From the NCBI GenBank assembly GCA_022562835.1, contig JADFOM010000006.1:1-21350 (forward strand): a stretch of 21,350 nucleotides of DNA, written 5' to 3'. This DNA is from Acidobacteriota bacterium. GTDB lineage: Bacteria; Actinomycetota; Acidimicrobiia; Acidimicrobiales; SHLQ01. The notes beneath the pieces were generated by a model that saw only the letters and a program-made list of their open reading frames with translations, was not told where the DNA came from and ran no database searches. The position numbers and the translations under genes are program-made. This document shows positions 8,042 to 16,106 of this stretch, in pieces; positions within the stretch are counted from its first letter, which is position 1; each line of letters starts with the position of its first letter.

Positions 8042-9172
8042 TCAGAAATCTCCGACATGCACGAAACGCCAACCGTCGTCGCTCGACTGCACGGTCTCGC
8101 AGTCGCGTCCGGCACGCCATAGTGCGACCGGTATGGAGGTGGGGTCGTAACGGTAGAGATCGGGATAGGCGGCTGCGATCGCTTTGGTTGCCTCCATCGC
8201 TCGGTAGTGGGGGATGCTGGCCCACATGTGATGCGCTACGTGGGTTGATCCGATGTGGTGGTGCAAGGTGTCGAACACCACCCCGTACGGCCTGTCGACC
8301 GAGCAGAAGGCACCTTTGACAAAGGACCATTCGGTCTCGTCGTAGTGCGGAATGTCATGGTTCGTATGATGCAGCCACGTATAGGTGACCAACCACGCGT
8401 TGCAGACGAGGTACGGGCCGACGTACAACGCAATCGGCGCCATCGGAGTGCCGGCAGCGATCCCCCACCACACCAACAGCGTCAAAGTGCTCAAAACGCC
8501 TGCGCTCGAAGCGATCACCTTGCGATTCCAGCGACCTCCGAACAAGGCTGGCGAGAACGGCTTGAAGGGCCAGAAGTGGTTCGTCGTTCCTCGCTCGGGT
8601 CCGCCGGACCTGCCAACCAACAGATACATCGGCCAACCGAACACCAGATGGGTGAACAGGGTCGACGCCGTCTGCACGGGTCTGCCAGGACCCGCTCCGG
8701 TCGACAGCGGTTGCTCGCCGGGCCCTGTCCCAGCTCGTGTTGGGACGTGGCTCTCGCCTTCGATCAGATGATTGGTCTTCGAGTGGTGAATCCCGTGGCT
8801 TCTCTGCCAAGAGAAATATGGAACCAGCAGCGAGGAGTGGAGGACGAATCCAATGGTGTTCGAAATTCGTTTGTTACTGCAGAACGCGCCGTGGCCGCAT
8901 TCGTGCGCGACCACCCACACTCCGATAGCGAAGGTCCCGCAGACCAAGGCATAACCAATCCAGAGCGGCGTAGCGCGCCAATCGAGCGGGATATATCGCC
9001 AGGCCAGCAATCCGGTGCTAGCCGTCAAAGCGATTGACATCGCAGCGTAGGCCAGCGATATCGCGAGGTTTGATTTGAAGCAGTCGTCGGGAATGACCGC
9101 GCGAAGCTCGCGCATACTCGGTATGGCAACTGTCGGTTCAGAGGCGCGGGCAGGGGCAGAGGTGAGTACCAC
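8042..9172 (-). CDS. Membrane fatty acid desaturase (FAD2/DesA-like)
   Basis: A 376-residue integral membrane desaturase with all three histidine boxes: H90ECGH94, HGIHH at 126-130 (followed by SKTNH) and H311VAHH315. Long hydrophobic segments flank them (about 38-58, 68-89, 222-240, 245-262). The box pattern and YTWLHHTNHDIPHYDETEW (about 264-282) are like plant FAD2 and cyanobacterial DesA enzymes, which insert a second or third double bond (omega-6 or omega-3) into an acyl chain on a membrane lipid; this differs from the first-double-bond desaturases more usual in bacteria. Electrons would come from ferredoxin or cytochrome b5-like donors, none encoded nearby. The start is GTG 9172; ATG 9115 is an alternative that would remove a poorly conserved leader. 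It is followed by the MBOAT gene. Confidence 0.9.
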   Translation of the reverse strand: MVLTSAPARASEPTVAIPSMRELRAVIPDDCFKSNLAISLAYAAMSIALTASTGLLAWRYIPLDWRATPLWIGYALVCGTFAIGVWVVAHECGHGAFCSNKRISNTIGFVLHSSLLVPYFSWQRSHGIHHSKTNHLIEGESHVPTRAGTGPGEQPLSTGAGPGRPVQTASTLFTHLVFGWPMYLLVGRSGGPERGTTNHFWPFKPFSPALFGGRWNRKVIASSAGVLSTLTLLVWWGIAAGTPMAPIALYVGPYLVCNAWLVTYTWLHHTNHDIPHYDETEWSFVKGAFCSVDRPYGVVFDTLHHHIGSTHVAHHMWASIPHYRAMEATKAIAAAYPDLYRYDPTSIPVALWRAGRDCETVQSSDDGWRFVHVGDF

Positions 9173-9359
9173 GTGTTATCCGGACGAATTCAGGGAGCGG
9201 GGCTGCATCAATATAGCGATCTCTGCGATCGATTGGGTGTCACGAACCACACCACGTTCACCGGTACACGAACCGCTCGATCAAGCTGTCGAGGGCACAG
9301 CCTTGGATCTCAGGCGTTCGCTGACCCACCCTCAGGGAGGAACATTCACCGCTGCCAGG
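9173..9359 (-). promoter_or_regulatory. Desaturase upstream region with possible promoter
   Basis: This 187-base gap is the longest non-coding stretch here. On the minus strand TATATT at 9215 to 9210 could be a -10 box for the desaturase, giving a leader of roughly 30 nt; no good -35 accompanies it. I see no terminator for the upstream SDR, so readthrough is possible. Confidence 0.3.
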
Positions 9360-10139
9360 TCACACCTCGGGCCGCATCGCCGCAATTGTGCCCCTCTGAA
9401 AGGCATCCATGTCAGCCATCTTGAACTCTACGAAAGCTGACATGTCGGGCGAATACGTCTCGAAAGGACCTCCGAGAATCGCATCCTCGATCGCCACAGC
9501 CACCGTGTCGGGTGGTTCTAACTCGCCAACGAACTCAGCGTCGTCGTTGTCAGGTCGTGACCAGATTGCCGTGTCGATCGCTCCTGGAGTGATCAAGCGG
9601 ATCTCGACCGGTTCTTCCCACAAATCGAGTGCGGCAGCCTCTGTCCAACCGGTCAAGGCGAATTTCGAAGCGGAGTAGGCAGTTTCGTTGAGGATGCCGA
9701 GTCGACCGCCCAAGCTCGAGACATTGACAACACAGCCGCGGCCCTGCTCGATCATGCGTGGCAGCAACGTCGTCGCAAGTTTGACGGGAGAATGAAAGTT
9801 GACCCGCATGACCTCCTCCGCCTCGGCATCACTGAGGGAGAGGACGTGTCGTCGTTTGGGCATCGCCGCGTTGTTAACCAGCACATCGACGCCACCGAAA
9901 CGATCCCAACACCGTGCAGCGAGATCGCCGACCGCTTCGAGATCGCCGAGATCGAAAGCCCAGGTAGCGACGTCGACCCCATGGTCGGCGCAACGGCGTG
10001 CAACGTCGTCGAGGCGTTGCACGTCGCGACCGACTAGCCCGAGCCGAGCTCCACCCGCAGCGAGCCGCAGTGCGAGTGCCTCACCGATTCCAGCTGACGC
10101 ACCCGTCACCAGCACCGCTGCGTCTGCAATCTCATCCAT
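9360..10139 (-). CDS. Short-chain dehydrogenase/reductase
   Basis: A 259-residue classical SDR. The nucleotide-binding glycine motif TGASAGIG is at 12-19, the NNAG-equivalent NNAA at 89-92, the catalytic serine in NVSS at 141-142 and the catalytic pair in Y155SASK159. VGRD, with Arg38 after the second strand, suggests NADP(H) preference, though this is only a rule of thumb. The substrate cannot be assigned; LITPGAIDT follows the usual pattern after the active site. I chose ATG 10139 because homologous SDRs begin a few residues before the first strand; a GTG at 10157 in frame is possible. It lies 73 nt downstream of the other minus-strand SDR and may share its transcript. Similar SDRs act on lipids, retinoid-like compounds or steroids. 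Confidence 0.9.
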   Translation of the reverse strand: MDEIADAAVLVTGASAGIGEALALRLAAGGARLGLVGRDVQRLDDVARRCADHGVDVATWAFDLGDLEAVGDLAARCWDRFGGVDVLVNNAAMPKRRHVLSLSDAEAEEVMRVNFHSPVKLATTLLPRMIEQGRGCVVNVSSLGGRLGILNETAYSASKFALTGWTEAAALDLWEEPVEIRLITPGAIDTAIWSRPDNDDAEFVGELEPPDTVAVAIEDAILGGPFETYSPDMSAFVEFKMADMDAFQRGTIAAMRPEV

Positions 10140-10212
10140 GAGACCGCAGTGTGTCACAGTCCATCGAGCGCGGTGTCCTTATCAAACCCGTCGATCGAAC
10201 TCAGGGCCGAAG

Positions 10213-11055
10213 CTATGATCCAGACCCTTCGGTGATCGCCGCACCGCGCCTGCGCCCAATCTTGCCAACAAGGTTCTGATATCGAGCGCCGATGACGCGC
10301 GGAACTGCCGCAAAAAGATAGGCGTCTCGGCCGACGAGAATTCTCGGCTTGTTGCGCTCGACACCGGCCAGGATCGTCGTCGCCGCCTTCTCCGGCGTCG
10401 TGCGCGCGACACGGTCGAATTCATCGCCGGGACTCGCAACACGTTCGCCACCGGCCGCGCGGAACCGCCCGCGGCGCGCAATATTGGTGCGAATCCCTCC
10501 GGGGTGGACACAGTGCACCGTGACCGGATGATCGGCGATCAACATCTCCTCGCGCAAGGTCTCGGTAAATCCGCGGACCCCGAACTTCGCGGTGCAGTAC
10601 GCGCTTTGGAACGGTACCCCAACCAGTCCGAACACACTCGAGATGTTCACAAGGTGGCCGCCGTGCTCGATGAGTTGTGGCAGAAACGCCTTTGTGCCGT
10701 TGATGACTCCACCGAGGTTGATATTCAATAACCAGTCGAGATCGTCCCATGACATGTCGACTACAGATGCCCCCACGGCCACACCGGCGTTGTTAATAAC
10801 CAGATCTGCTGACCCGAAGCGTTCACTGATCTCCTCGGCATGGGCCAGCACCGCTGCGCGATCTGCGACGTCGAGCTGATAATCGAAGACGGCACCGGCG
10901 CAAGAACGTGCGAGTAAAGCGGTTTTCGCCAACCCGACGGCATCGACGTCAGACGCCGCCACGTTGGCTCCGCGACCCGCAAGCTCGAGTGTCAGCGCCC
11001 TGCCGATACCCGAGCCTGCCCCTGTGACGACGGCGGTCTTGTCTCGGTAGTCCAT
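10213..11055 (-). CDS. Short-chain dehydrogenase/reductase
   Basis: A 280-residue classical SDR with TGAGSGIG at 11-18, LDVAD at 61-65, NNAG at 88-91, catalytic Ser139 or Ser140 in NISSVFG and Y153CTAK157. Asp36 at the end of the second strand favours NAD(H). The C-terminal extension (about residues 195-280, with RTTPEKAATTILAGVERNKPRILVG) is typical of actinobacterial SDRs often annotated as acetoin- or lipid-related dehydrogenases; the substrate is unknown. The start at 11055 is well supported: GAGGAG lies about 6 nt upstream on the minus strand. It is divergent from another SDR at 11201 and leads the co-oriented minus-strand run. Confidence 0.92.
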   Translation of the reverse strand: MDYRDKTAVVTGAGSGIGRALTLELAGRGANVAASDVDAVGLAKTALLARSCAGAVFDYQLDVADRAAVLAHAEEISERFGSADLVINNAGVAVGASVVDMSWDDLDWLLNINLGGVINGTKAFLPQLIEHGGHLVNISSVFGLVGVPFQSAYCTAKFGVRGFTETLREEMLIADHPVTVHCVHPGGIRTNIARRGRFRAAGGERVASPGDEFDRVARTTPEKAATTILAGVERNKPRILVGRDAYLFAAVPRVIGARYQNLVGKIGRRRGAAITEGSGS

Positions 11056-11200
11056 GTCAACTCCTCGGTCGGCCCGGCTGCGACACTACGGTTGCGTCAC
11101 GGTGCGACACGTTAGGTGAGTTGCGAGGGACGCGGAGCACCGGTGATGGCCGAATCGGCTGTGTCGGCCACAAGTCAACGCAACAGCAGAGGGCAGATAC
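11056..11200. promoter_or_regulatory. Divergent SDR promoter region with inverted and direct repeats
   Basis: This 145-base gap serves two divergent SDR genes. An inverted repeat of 7-bp arms, TGGCCGA (11147-11153) and TCGGCCA (11164-11170), is separated by 10 nt and could be an operator for the plus-strand gene. Nearer the minus-strand gene, TGCGACAC occurs at 11079-11086 and 11103-11110, with the variant TGCGTCAC between at 11093-11100. No convincing -10/-35 pair stands out. Confidence 0.4.
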
Positions 11201-12037
11201 GTGACCAACCATGTTGAAGGCAAAGTTATTGTGATCACCGGCGCTGCGAGCGGCTTCGGACGACTGGTAGCACAAAAGACTGCTGCGCTTGGGGCACGGG
11301 TCGTTGCCGTTGACCGCAACGCGACCGAACTAGCAATCGTGACAGACGAGATCGGCGCGACCGGTGGTGAAGCAGAGAAGGTGGTCGCGGACGTGACCGA
11401 TAGAGAAGCCATGAAGTTGATGGCGCTTCGCGCTCTCGAACGATTCGATGGGATCGACGTCATGGTCAACAACGCAGGCGTGATGCCTCTCGCGTTCTAC
11501 GCGGACCACGCTGTGGCCGCCGATGCGTGGGATCGCTGTATCGACATCAACATCAAGGGAGTGGTGAACGGCATCGTTGCCGTGTATGACACGATGATCG
11601 CTCAAGGACGCGGACACATCGTCAATGTGTCTTCGATCTACGGGAACTACCCGGTCGCCGGAGCGGCGGTCTACGGCGCGACCAAGGCAGCGGTGAACGT
11701 GCTGTCGGAGGCGTTGCGTCAGGAATCTCAAGGAAAGATCAAGGTCACGACTATCAAGCCGACCGGTGTGCCTGCGACCGGACTCGGCAGCGGAATTATC
11801 AACGCTGCGGCGGTCGAGCCGATTCTTGGAGCGAAGCACGAGACGTTCATGGAGACGATGGGTGTCGTCTACGGCGACGATCCTCCGCAAGCTCTCGTGT
11901 CAGAAGACAGCATCGAATACTTTGCGCTTGCACCATCGATTCTCGCCGATCAGATCGTCTTCGCGATCGATCAACCGTGGGGCGTGTCCATAAGTGACCT
12001 CACCGTGCGAGCCTCCGGTGACAGCTACATCATGTGA
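11201..12037 (+). CDS. Short-chain dehydrogenase/reductase
   Basis: A 278-residue classical SDR: TGAASGFG at 13-20, Asp38 closing the second strand (NAD preference likely), DVTD at 64-67, NNAG at 90-93, NVSSIYG with Ser144/Ser145 and Y158GATK162. After the active site it runs IKPTGVPATGLGSGI where many SDRs have PGxxxT, so the substrate loop is unusual. It ends GVSISDLTVRASGDSYIM, and TVRASGDSYIM recalls the PT(A/S)Q-type tails of SDRs. Initiation is at GTG 11201, with AGAGGG positioned upstream. It is divergent from the SDR at 10213-11055 and convergent with the acyl-CoA dehydrogenase. The 68 bases after it contain no clear terminator. Confidence 0.92.
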   Translation: MTNHVEGKVIVITGAASGFGRLVAQKTAALGARVVAVDRNATELAIVTDEIGATGGEAEKVVADVTDREAMKLMALRALERFDGIDVMVNNAGVMPLAFYADHAVAADAWDRCIDINIKGVVNGIVAVYDTMIAQGRGHIVNVSSIYGNYPVAGAAVYGATKAAVNVLSEALRQESQGKIKVTTIKPTGVPATGLGSGIINAAAVEPILGAKHETFMETMGVVYGDDPPQALVSEDSIEYFALAPSILADQIVFAIDQPWGVSISDLTVRASGDSYIM

Positions 12038-12105
12038 GCGCTGCAACAACCAACGCTGCGCATGACCGTGCGAGCCGGCGAGGGTGCCCTAGACCGAGCG
12101 ACGTT

Positions 12106-13308
12106 TCAGCTTGGAATGTCCTTCCACGCCACATCTTTGTCGACACGCGGCTCGCCCGGTAGTCCCAGCACCCGCTCTCCGAGAATATTGCGCATGATTT
12201 CCGACGTTCCTCCCTCAATCGTGTTCGCCTGCGAGCGCAGGAACCACTTCGAAAGGGTGTACCCGCCCATCCCGCGGCTCTCGTCCGAACGGCTCAACGG
12301 ATACCCGGGTTCATGCATCATTGCTTCGGGACCAAGCAGATCCATTGTGGTGTTCCAGATGCGTTGATTGAGTTCGGCCGAAGCAAGCTTGCCGACCGAT
12401 CCCTCCGGCCCTGGGTTGCCAACGGTTGAGTTTGCGCGTGCGCGCATCGTGGTGAGTCGACCGACCTCTGCCTCAATCCATAACTGGGCGACCCGATCAC
12501 GCATCGTCGCGCTTGCAGCTTCGCTCATCGCGCCGGCATGTTCGGCCCACGCATCGACCAGCATTGCAATGTTGCCCGTGCCTCGCGGGGAGGTGCTGCC
12601 ACCCAAGGCCACGCGCTCGTTCATCAACGTCGTCGTGGCGACGCGCCAACCGTCACCGACCTCGCCGAGCAGATTTTCGTGCGGGATACGTACGTCCTTG
12701 AAGAAGACCTCGTTGAACTCGGCGTCTCCGGTGATCTGATAGAGCGGCCGGATCTCCACGCCCGGAGCAGCCATGTCGAGGATGAAGTAGGAAAGGCCTT
12801 TGTGTTTTGGAACGTCGGGATCGGTGCGTACCAGAAGCATCCCGAAGCGCGATACGTGCGCGACGCTCGTCCAGACCTTCTGGCCGTTCACGATCCACTC
12901 GTCTCCGTCGCGTATCGCACGACTCGACAGACCGGCGACATCGGAACCATGGCTCGGCTCGGAAAACATCTGACACCAAATGTCCTCGCCGGTGAAGATC
13001 CGTCTCAGGTGCTTTTTGTGATGCTGCTCAGAGCCGTAGGTCAACACGGTTGGCAGACCCATGCCGATACCGATCGTGTTCACCGCGAGAGGATGAAACT
13101 GGCGGCCGGCATCGCGGATGGTCTCCTCGACCGCCGCCTGCATCATCGGTGAAATCCCGAGGCCGCCCTTACCTTCGGGAAACTGCACCATTGCTAGACC
13201 GGCGTCCCACAGCGCACCACGGAATGCAACCTCGTCGGCGTCGACGCCGACCTGCTCGATCGCTTCCCCGGTACGACTGCGGATATCGGCCTCGGTGATC
13301 TCGCTCAC
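12106..13308 (-). CDS. Acyl-CoA dehydrogenase
   Basis: A 400-residue flavoprotein of the acyl-CoA dehydrogenase family, the usual full length. Signature regions are QMFSEPSHGSDVAG at 113-126 (flavin and substrate contact), WIVNGQKVWTS at 138-148, and the C-terminal SQANTIEGGTSEIMRNILGER at 359-379. Glu365 aligns with the catalytic base Glu376 of MCAD. It oxidises an acyl-CoA to the 2-enoyl-CoA, passing electrons to electron-transfer flavoprotein. FadE-type relatives in actinobacteria handle fatty acids, steroid side chains or branched acyl-CoAs, and this cannot be resolved here. The frame is open to 13383, but I place the start at GTG 13308, where GGGAG precedes it by about 6 nt and which leaves a promoter gap to the divergent hotdog gene. 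Confidence 0.92.
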   Translation of the reverse strand: MSEITEADIRSRTGEAIEQVGVDADEVAFRGALWDAGLAMVQFPEGKGGLGISPMMQAAVEETIRDAGRQFHPLAVNTIGIGMGLPTVLTYGSEQHHKKHLRRIFTGEDIWCQMFSEPSHGSDVAGLSSRAIRDGDEWIVNGQKVWTSVAHVSRFGMLLVRTDPDVPKHKGLSYFILDMAAPGVEIRPLYQITGDAEFNEVFFKDVRIPHENLLGEVGDGWRVATTTLMNERVALGGSTSPRGTGNIAMLVDAWAEHAGAMSEAASATMRDRVAQLWIEAEVGRLTTMRARANSTVGNPGPEGSVGKLASAELNQRIWNTTMDLLGPEAMMHEPGYPLSRSDESRGMGGYTLSKWFLRSQANTIEGGTSEIMRNILGERVLGLPGEPRVDKDVAWKDIPS

Positions 13309-13401
13309 ATTTGCTCCCACGATGTGTATCGACGGGCTCAGTCTGGCATCTGTCGCCCGTTCTCCAAATCTCGGATCGCTCACTGGCTATATTGCGCCGT
13401 T
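13309..13401 (+). promoter_or_regulatory. Divergent promoter region with leaderless -10 box
   Basis: TATATT at 13388-13393, one mismatch from TATAAT, ends 8 nt before the ATG at 13402, the spacing expected when transcription starts at or beside the start codon. No ribosome site precedes that ATG, and no good -35 is seen. The same gap must hold the promoter of the acyl-CoA dehydrogenase on the other strand. Confidence 0.5.
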
Positions 13402-14133
13402 ATGGCATCACCATCGGAAGGTCCCGCGTCGATCATGCTCAACCGCGGCGAGAACGGGCCCCCCGATTCGGGCCATGGCGGCATCGCAGCCGGGCGGGCG
13501 GCCGGGCTAGCCGACGCTGAGCGGGCCAGAGTCCGATTACATGCGCCCATTCCCTTAGCAACACCGATGATCGCGACTTTGCAGAACGACGGAAGCCACG
13601 AGCTTCTTGTAGCCGGCGATCTGGTCATGTCGCGCCACGATCTCGACGAACCGATGTCACTCCAAGGGTTCGCCCCACTCGCGGAGCGCGCTCTGATCGA
13701 CGCGGAATCACGATCGTTCGCGAATGGTAGCGATCACCCCTACCCAACGTGTTGGGGATGCGGAAACCACCGTCCCGACGGGACCGGTCTTGGCCTTCGC
13801 CCAGGTCCGATCGAAGATGAATCGATGTTTGCGACTCGCTGGACACCTGGCATCGAGGGCCAGGTTTCGCCCTGGCTTGTGTGGGCCGCCCTCGACTGCC
13901 CGAGTGGCGCACCGGCAATCTTCGCGGCAGGCCAGACCGACCTAGCGCTGACCGGCGAGCTATCGGTGCAGATTCATGGGCCGGTAGACGGGGAGGATGA
14001 ATATCAGATCCTCAGTCGCCAAGCGCAACGCAACGGACGCAAGATCACTAGTGAGGCAGCGCTCGTCGACTCAAACGGGGTCACCATTGCATCTGCTTGG
14101 TCGATCTGGATCATGGTGAGTCGCTCAACCTAA
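13402..14133 (+). CDS. Double-hotdog thioesterase-like protein
   Basis: A 243-residue protein resembling actinobacterial thioesterase-superfamily proteins with two hotdog-like halves. The N-terminal half has SGHGGIAAGRAAGLADAERA followed by VRLHAPIPLATPM; the second begins at PTCWGCGNHRPDGTGLGLRPGP (115-136), where Cys117 and Cys120 form a CxxC often seen as CFVCG in this family, and continues with GELSVQIHGPV and ITSEAALVD strands. The presumed role is hydrolysis or binding of an acyl-CoA, fitting the divergent acyl-CoA dehydrogenase; the substrate and the function of the CxxC are unknown. The frame is open upstream to 13324, but ATG 13402 is preferred because a TATATT promoter box lies just ahead and upstream codons encode no family-like sequence. 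Confidence 0.75.
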   Translation: MASPSEGPASIMLNRGENGPPDSGHGGIAAGRAAGLADAERARVRLHAPIPLATPMIATLQNDGSHELLVAGDLVMSRHDLDEPMSLQGFAPLAERALIDAESRSFANGSDHPYPTCWGCGNHRPDGTGLGLRPGPIEDESMFATRWTPGIEGQVSPWLVWAALDCPSGAPAIFAAGQTDLALTGELSVQIHGPVDGEDEYQILSRQAQRNGRKITSEAALVDSNGVTIASAWSIWIMVSRST

Positions 14134-14155
14134 CCCCTTCGGATTCTGTGGAGTT

Positions 14156-14178
14156 CTACCCACCTCAGAGGTGGGTAG
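14156..14178. terminator. Perfect hairpin between convergent genes, bidirectional terminator
   Basis: CTACCCACCTC (14156-14166) and GAGGTGGGTAG (14168-14178) are exact reverse complements around a single base, a 23-base palindrome able to form a stem of about 10 bp with a minimal loop. It lies between the hotdog gene (stop at 14133) and the convergent ABC transporter (stop at 14202). AAATTTT follows at 14185-14191 on the plus strand, a weak T-rich tail. Confidence 0.75.
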
Positions 14179-14201
14179 ATGTCCAAATTTTCGGGAGCGG
14201 C

Positions 14202-16106
14202 TCAGGTTTCCTGGCCGGCGAATTGAGCGTTGTAGAGATTCGCGTAGGCGCCGGCGTACTTCAGGAGCTCATCGTGGGTGCCTTGTTCGACTATCCGGCC
14301 GTCCTCCATCACTAGGATCACGTCCGCTCCACGAATAGTCGAGAGGCGGTGGGCGATAACGAAACTGGTGCGTTGGGAGCGCAGTGCGTTCATCGCTTCC
14401 TGGATCAAGACCTCGGTTCTGGTGTCGACCGAGCTGGTCGCCTCGTCGAGGATGAGGATGGACGGATCGGCAAGGAAAGCTCGCGCGATAGTGATCAGCT
14501 GCTTTTCACCGGCGGAGATGTTGTCGCCCTCCTCGTTGATGAGGGTTTCATATCCGTCAGGAAGCGAGTGCACGAAGCGGTCAACATAGGTCACGCGTGC
14601 GGCCTCGAGAATCTGCTCTTCGGTAGCGTCGGGGTTGCCATAGGCAAGGTTCTCGCGGATCGTCCCTGCGAAAAGCCACGTGTCTTGAAGCACCATTCCG
14701 ATCCTCGAGCGGAGTTCGCGGCGAGGGAAACTTGAAATATCACGGCCATCAAGGCTGATCATGCCGGAGTCCAGGTCGTAGAACCGCATGATCAGATTGA
14801 CGAGCGTCGTCTTTCCGGCGCCTGTCGGCCCAACGATTGCAACTGTCTGGCCCGGCTCGGCGATGACGGAGAGATTCTCGATCAGCGGGTTGGACTCAAC
14901 ATATGAGAAGCACACATCGTCGAACACCACCCGACCCAACACCGGAGCGGGATCGACGGTGTCGGCCTGTTCGACCGACTCCTCGTCTGCATCGAGCAGC
15001 TCGAGAACCCGTTCGAGCGATGCGATACCCGACCCGAACACGGTGGCCATAGATGCAAGCTGGGTGAGGGGTTGTGAGAACTGGCGGGCGTATTGGATGA
15101 GTGCCTGCATGTCGCCGATGCTGATCGCGCCGCTTGAGATGCGCAGACCCCCGACGACGGCGATCATGATGTACTGAATGTTGCCCATGAAAAGCATGAC
15201 GGGCTGGATGAGGCTGGCGACGAACTGGGCCTTGAAGCTCGCCTCGTAGAGGAGGTCATTGTCCTCGCGGAACCGTGCCTCGACTTCGCGCTGGCGACCA
15301 AAACTCTTGACGATGGCGTGGCCGGTAAAGACCTCCTCGGCCTGAGCGTTGAGCTCCCCGGTGTGGCTCCACTGTTCGATGAAGCGTGGACGTGCCCGTC
15401 CTGCGATGTATTTCATCGCCCACAACGAAGGCGGGACCGTCACCAAAGCAACGACGGCCATCAGTGGCGAGATCGTGAACATCATCAGCGCTACGCCGAT
15501 GAGCATCAGAACCGACGTGAGGATTTGGCTAACGGTCTGTTGAAGGCTCTGAGCGAGGTTGTCGATGTCATTGGTGACCCTGCTCAACAGATCGCCACGG
15601 GCTTGCGCGTCGATATAGCTGAGCGGGAGCCGGTTGAGTTTCGTTTCGACCGATTCGCGCAATGTGTACATCGAACGCTGCACCAGCCCCGCCAAAATGT
15701 AGGCCTGTGTATACGACAAGGCCCACGCGGCGAGGTACAGGCAGCCGACCAATGCGAGTTTGGCGTGTAGGGCTCCGAAGTCGATGCCGTCGCCGCCGAT
15801 CGTGCCGCTGACGATGATGTCGGTCGCTTGACCCAACAGACGTGGGCCTAGCACGATGAGCACAACCGACAGCACGGTCATCACCAGCACTATGACAAGC
15901 CGCAGCTTCTCCTTGCCCAGGATCTCGCTGAGGCGTTTCAGCGTTACACCGAAGTTGTCGCTCTGTTCACCGGGCATTCCTATCGTTGGGCCGAACCCTC
16001 GTCTTTGTGACGCGGATCCAGCCACAGCTAGAACCTCGCGGTCCTGTTCCTCAGAACCTGACGAGTCAATGGCGTCGGGAATCTCGCCGTTCGTGTGCTC
16101 GCTCAC
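14202..16106 (-). CDS. ABC exporter half-transporter, catalytic-site subunit
   Basis: A 634-residue ABCB-type half-transporter: a variable 50-residue hydrophilic N-terminus, a transmembrane domain of about six helices (70-350) and a nucleotide-binding domain from 390. Walker A is GPTGAGKTT (426-434), the Q-loop Gln474, Walker B LILDE with catalytic Glu555, and the H-loop His586 in IAHRLST. Its signature motif is NISAGEKQ (529-536), deviating from LSGGQ. The gene starts with GTG inside the stop of the upstream half-transporter (GTGA overlap), so the two are coupled and form a heterodimer. The family exports drugs, lipids or peptides; cargo is unknown. In heterodimers of this kind one subunit keeps canonical Walker B and H-loop residues but carries the degenerate signature, exactly what is seen here. 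Confidence 0.93.
   Translation of the reverse strand: MSEHTNGEIPDAIDSSGSEEQDREVLAVAGSASQRRGFGPTIGMPGEQSDNFGVTLKRLSEILGKEKLRLVIVLVMTVLSVVLIVLGPRLLGQATDIIVSGTIGGDGIDFGALHAKLALVGCLYLAAWALSYTQAYILAGLVQRSMYTLRESVETKLNRLPLSYIDAQARGDLLSRVTNDIDNLAQSLQQTVSQILTSVLMLIGVALMMFTISPLMAVVALVTVPPSLWAMKYIAGRARPRFIEQWSHTGELNAQAEEVFTGHAIVKSFGRQREVEARFREDNDLLYEASFKAQFVASLIQPVMLFMGNIQYIMIAVVGGLRISSGAISIGDMQALIQYARQFSQPLTQLASMATVFGSGIASLERVLELLDADEESVEQADTVDPAPVLGRVVFDDVCFSYVESNPLIENLSVIAEPGQTVAIVGPTGAGKTTLVNLIMRFYDLDSGMISLDGRDISSFPRRELRSRIGMVLQDTWLFAGTIRENLAYGNPDATEEQILEAARVTYVDRFVHSLPDGYETLINEEGDNISAGEKQLITIARAFLADPSILILDEATSSVDTRTEVLIQEAMNALRSQRTSFVIAHRLSTIRGADVILVMEDGRIVEQGTHDELLKYAGAYANLYNAQFAGQET

Noticed and set aside
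8255..9037. Open plus-strand frame of 260 codons opposite the desaturase
   Set aside because: The minus strand carries all three histidine boxes of a desaturase; the plus frame is Arg/Gly/Gln-rich antisense.
12038..12105. Possible terminator between the third SDR and the acyl-CoA dehydrogenase
   Set aside because: Only GCGC ends can pair across the loop; the stem is too short to report.
12538..13152. Open plus-strand frame of 204 codons opposite the acyl-CoA dehydrogenase
   Set aside because: The minus strand is an unambiguous acyl-CoA dehydrogenase.
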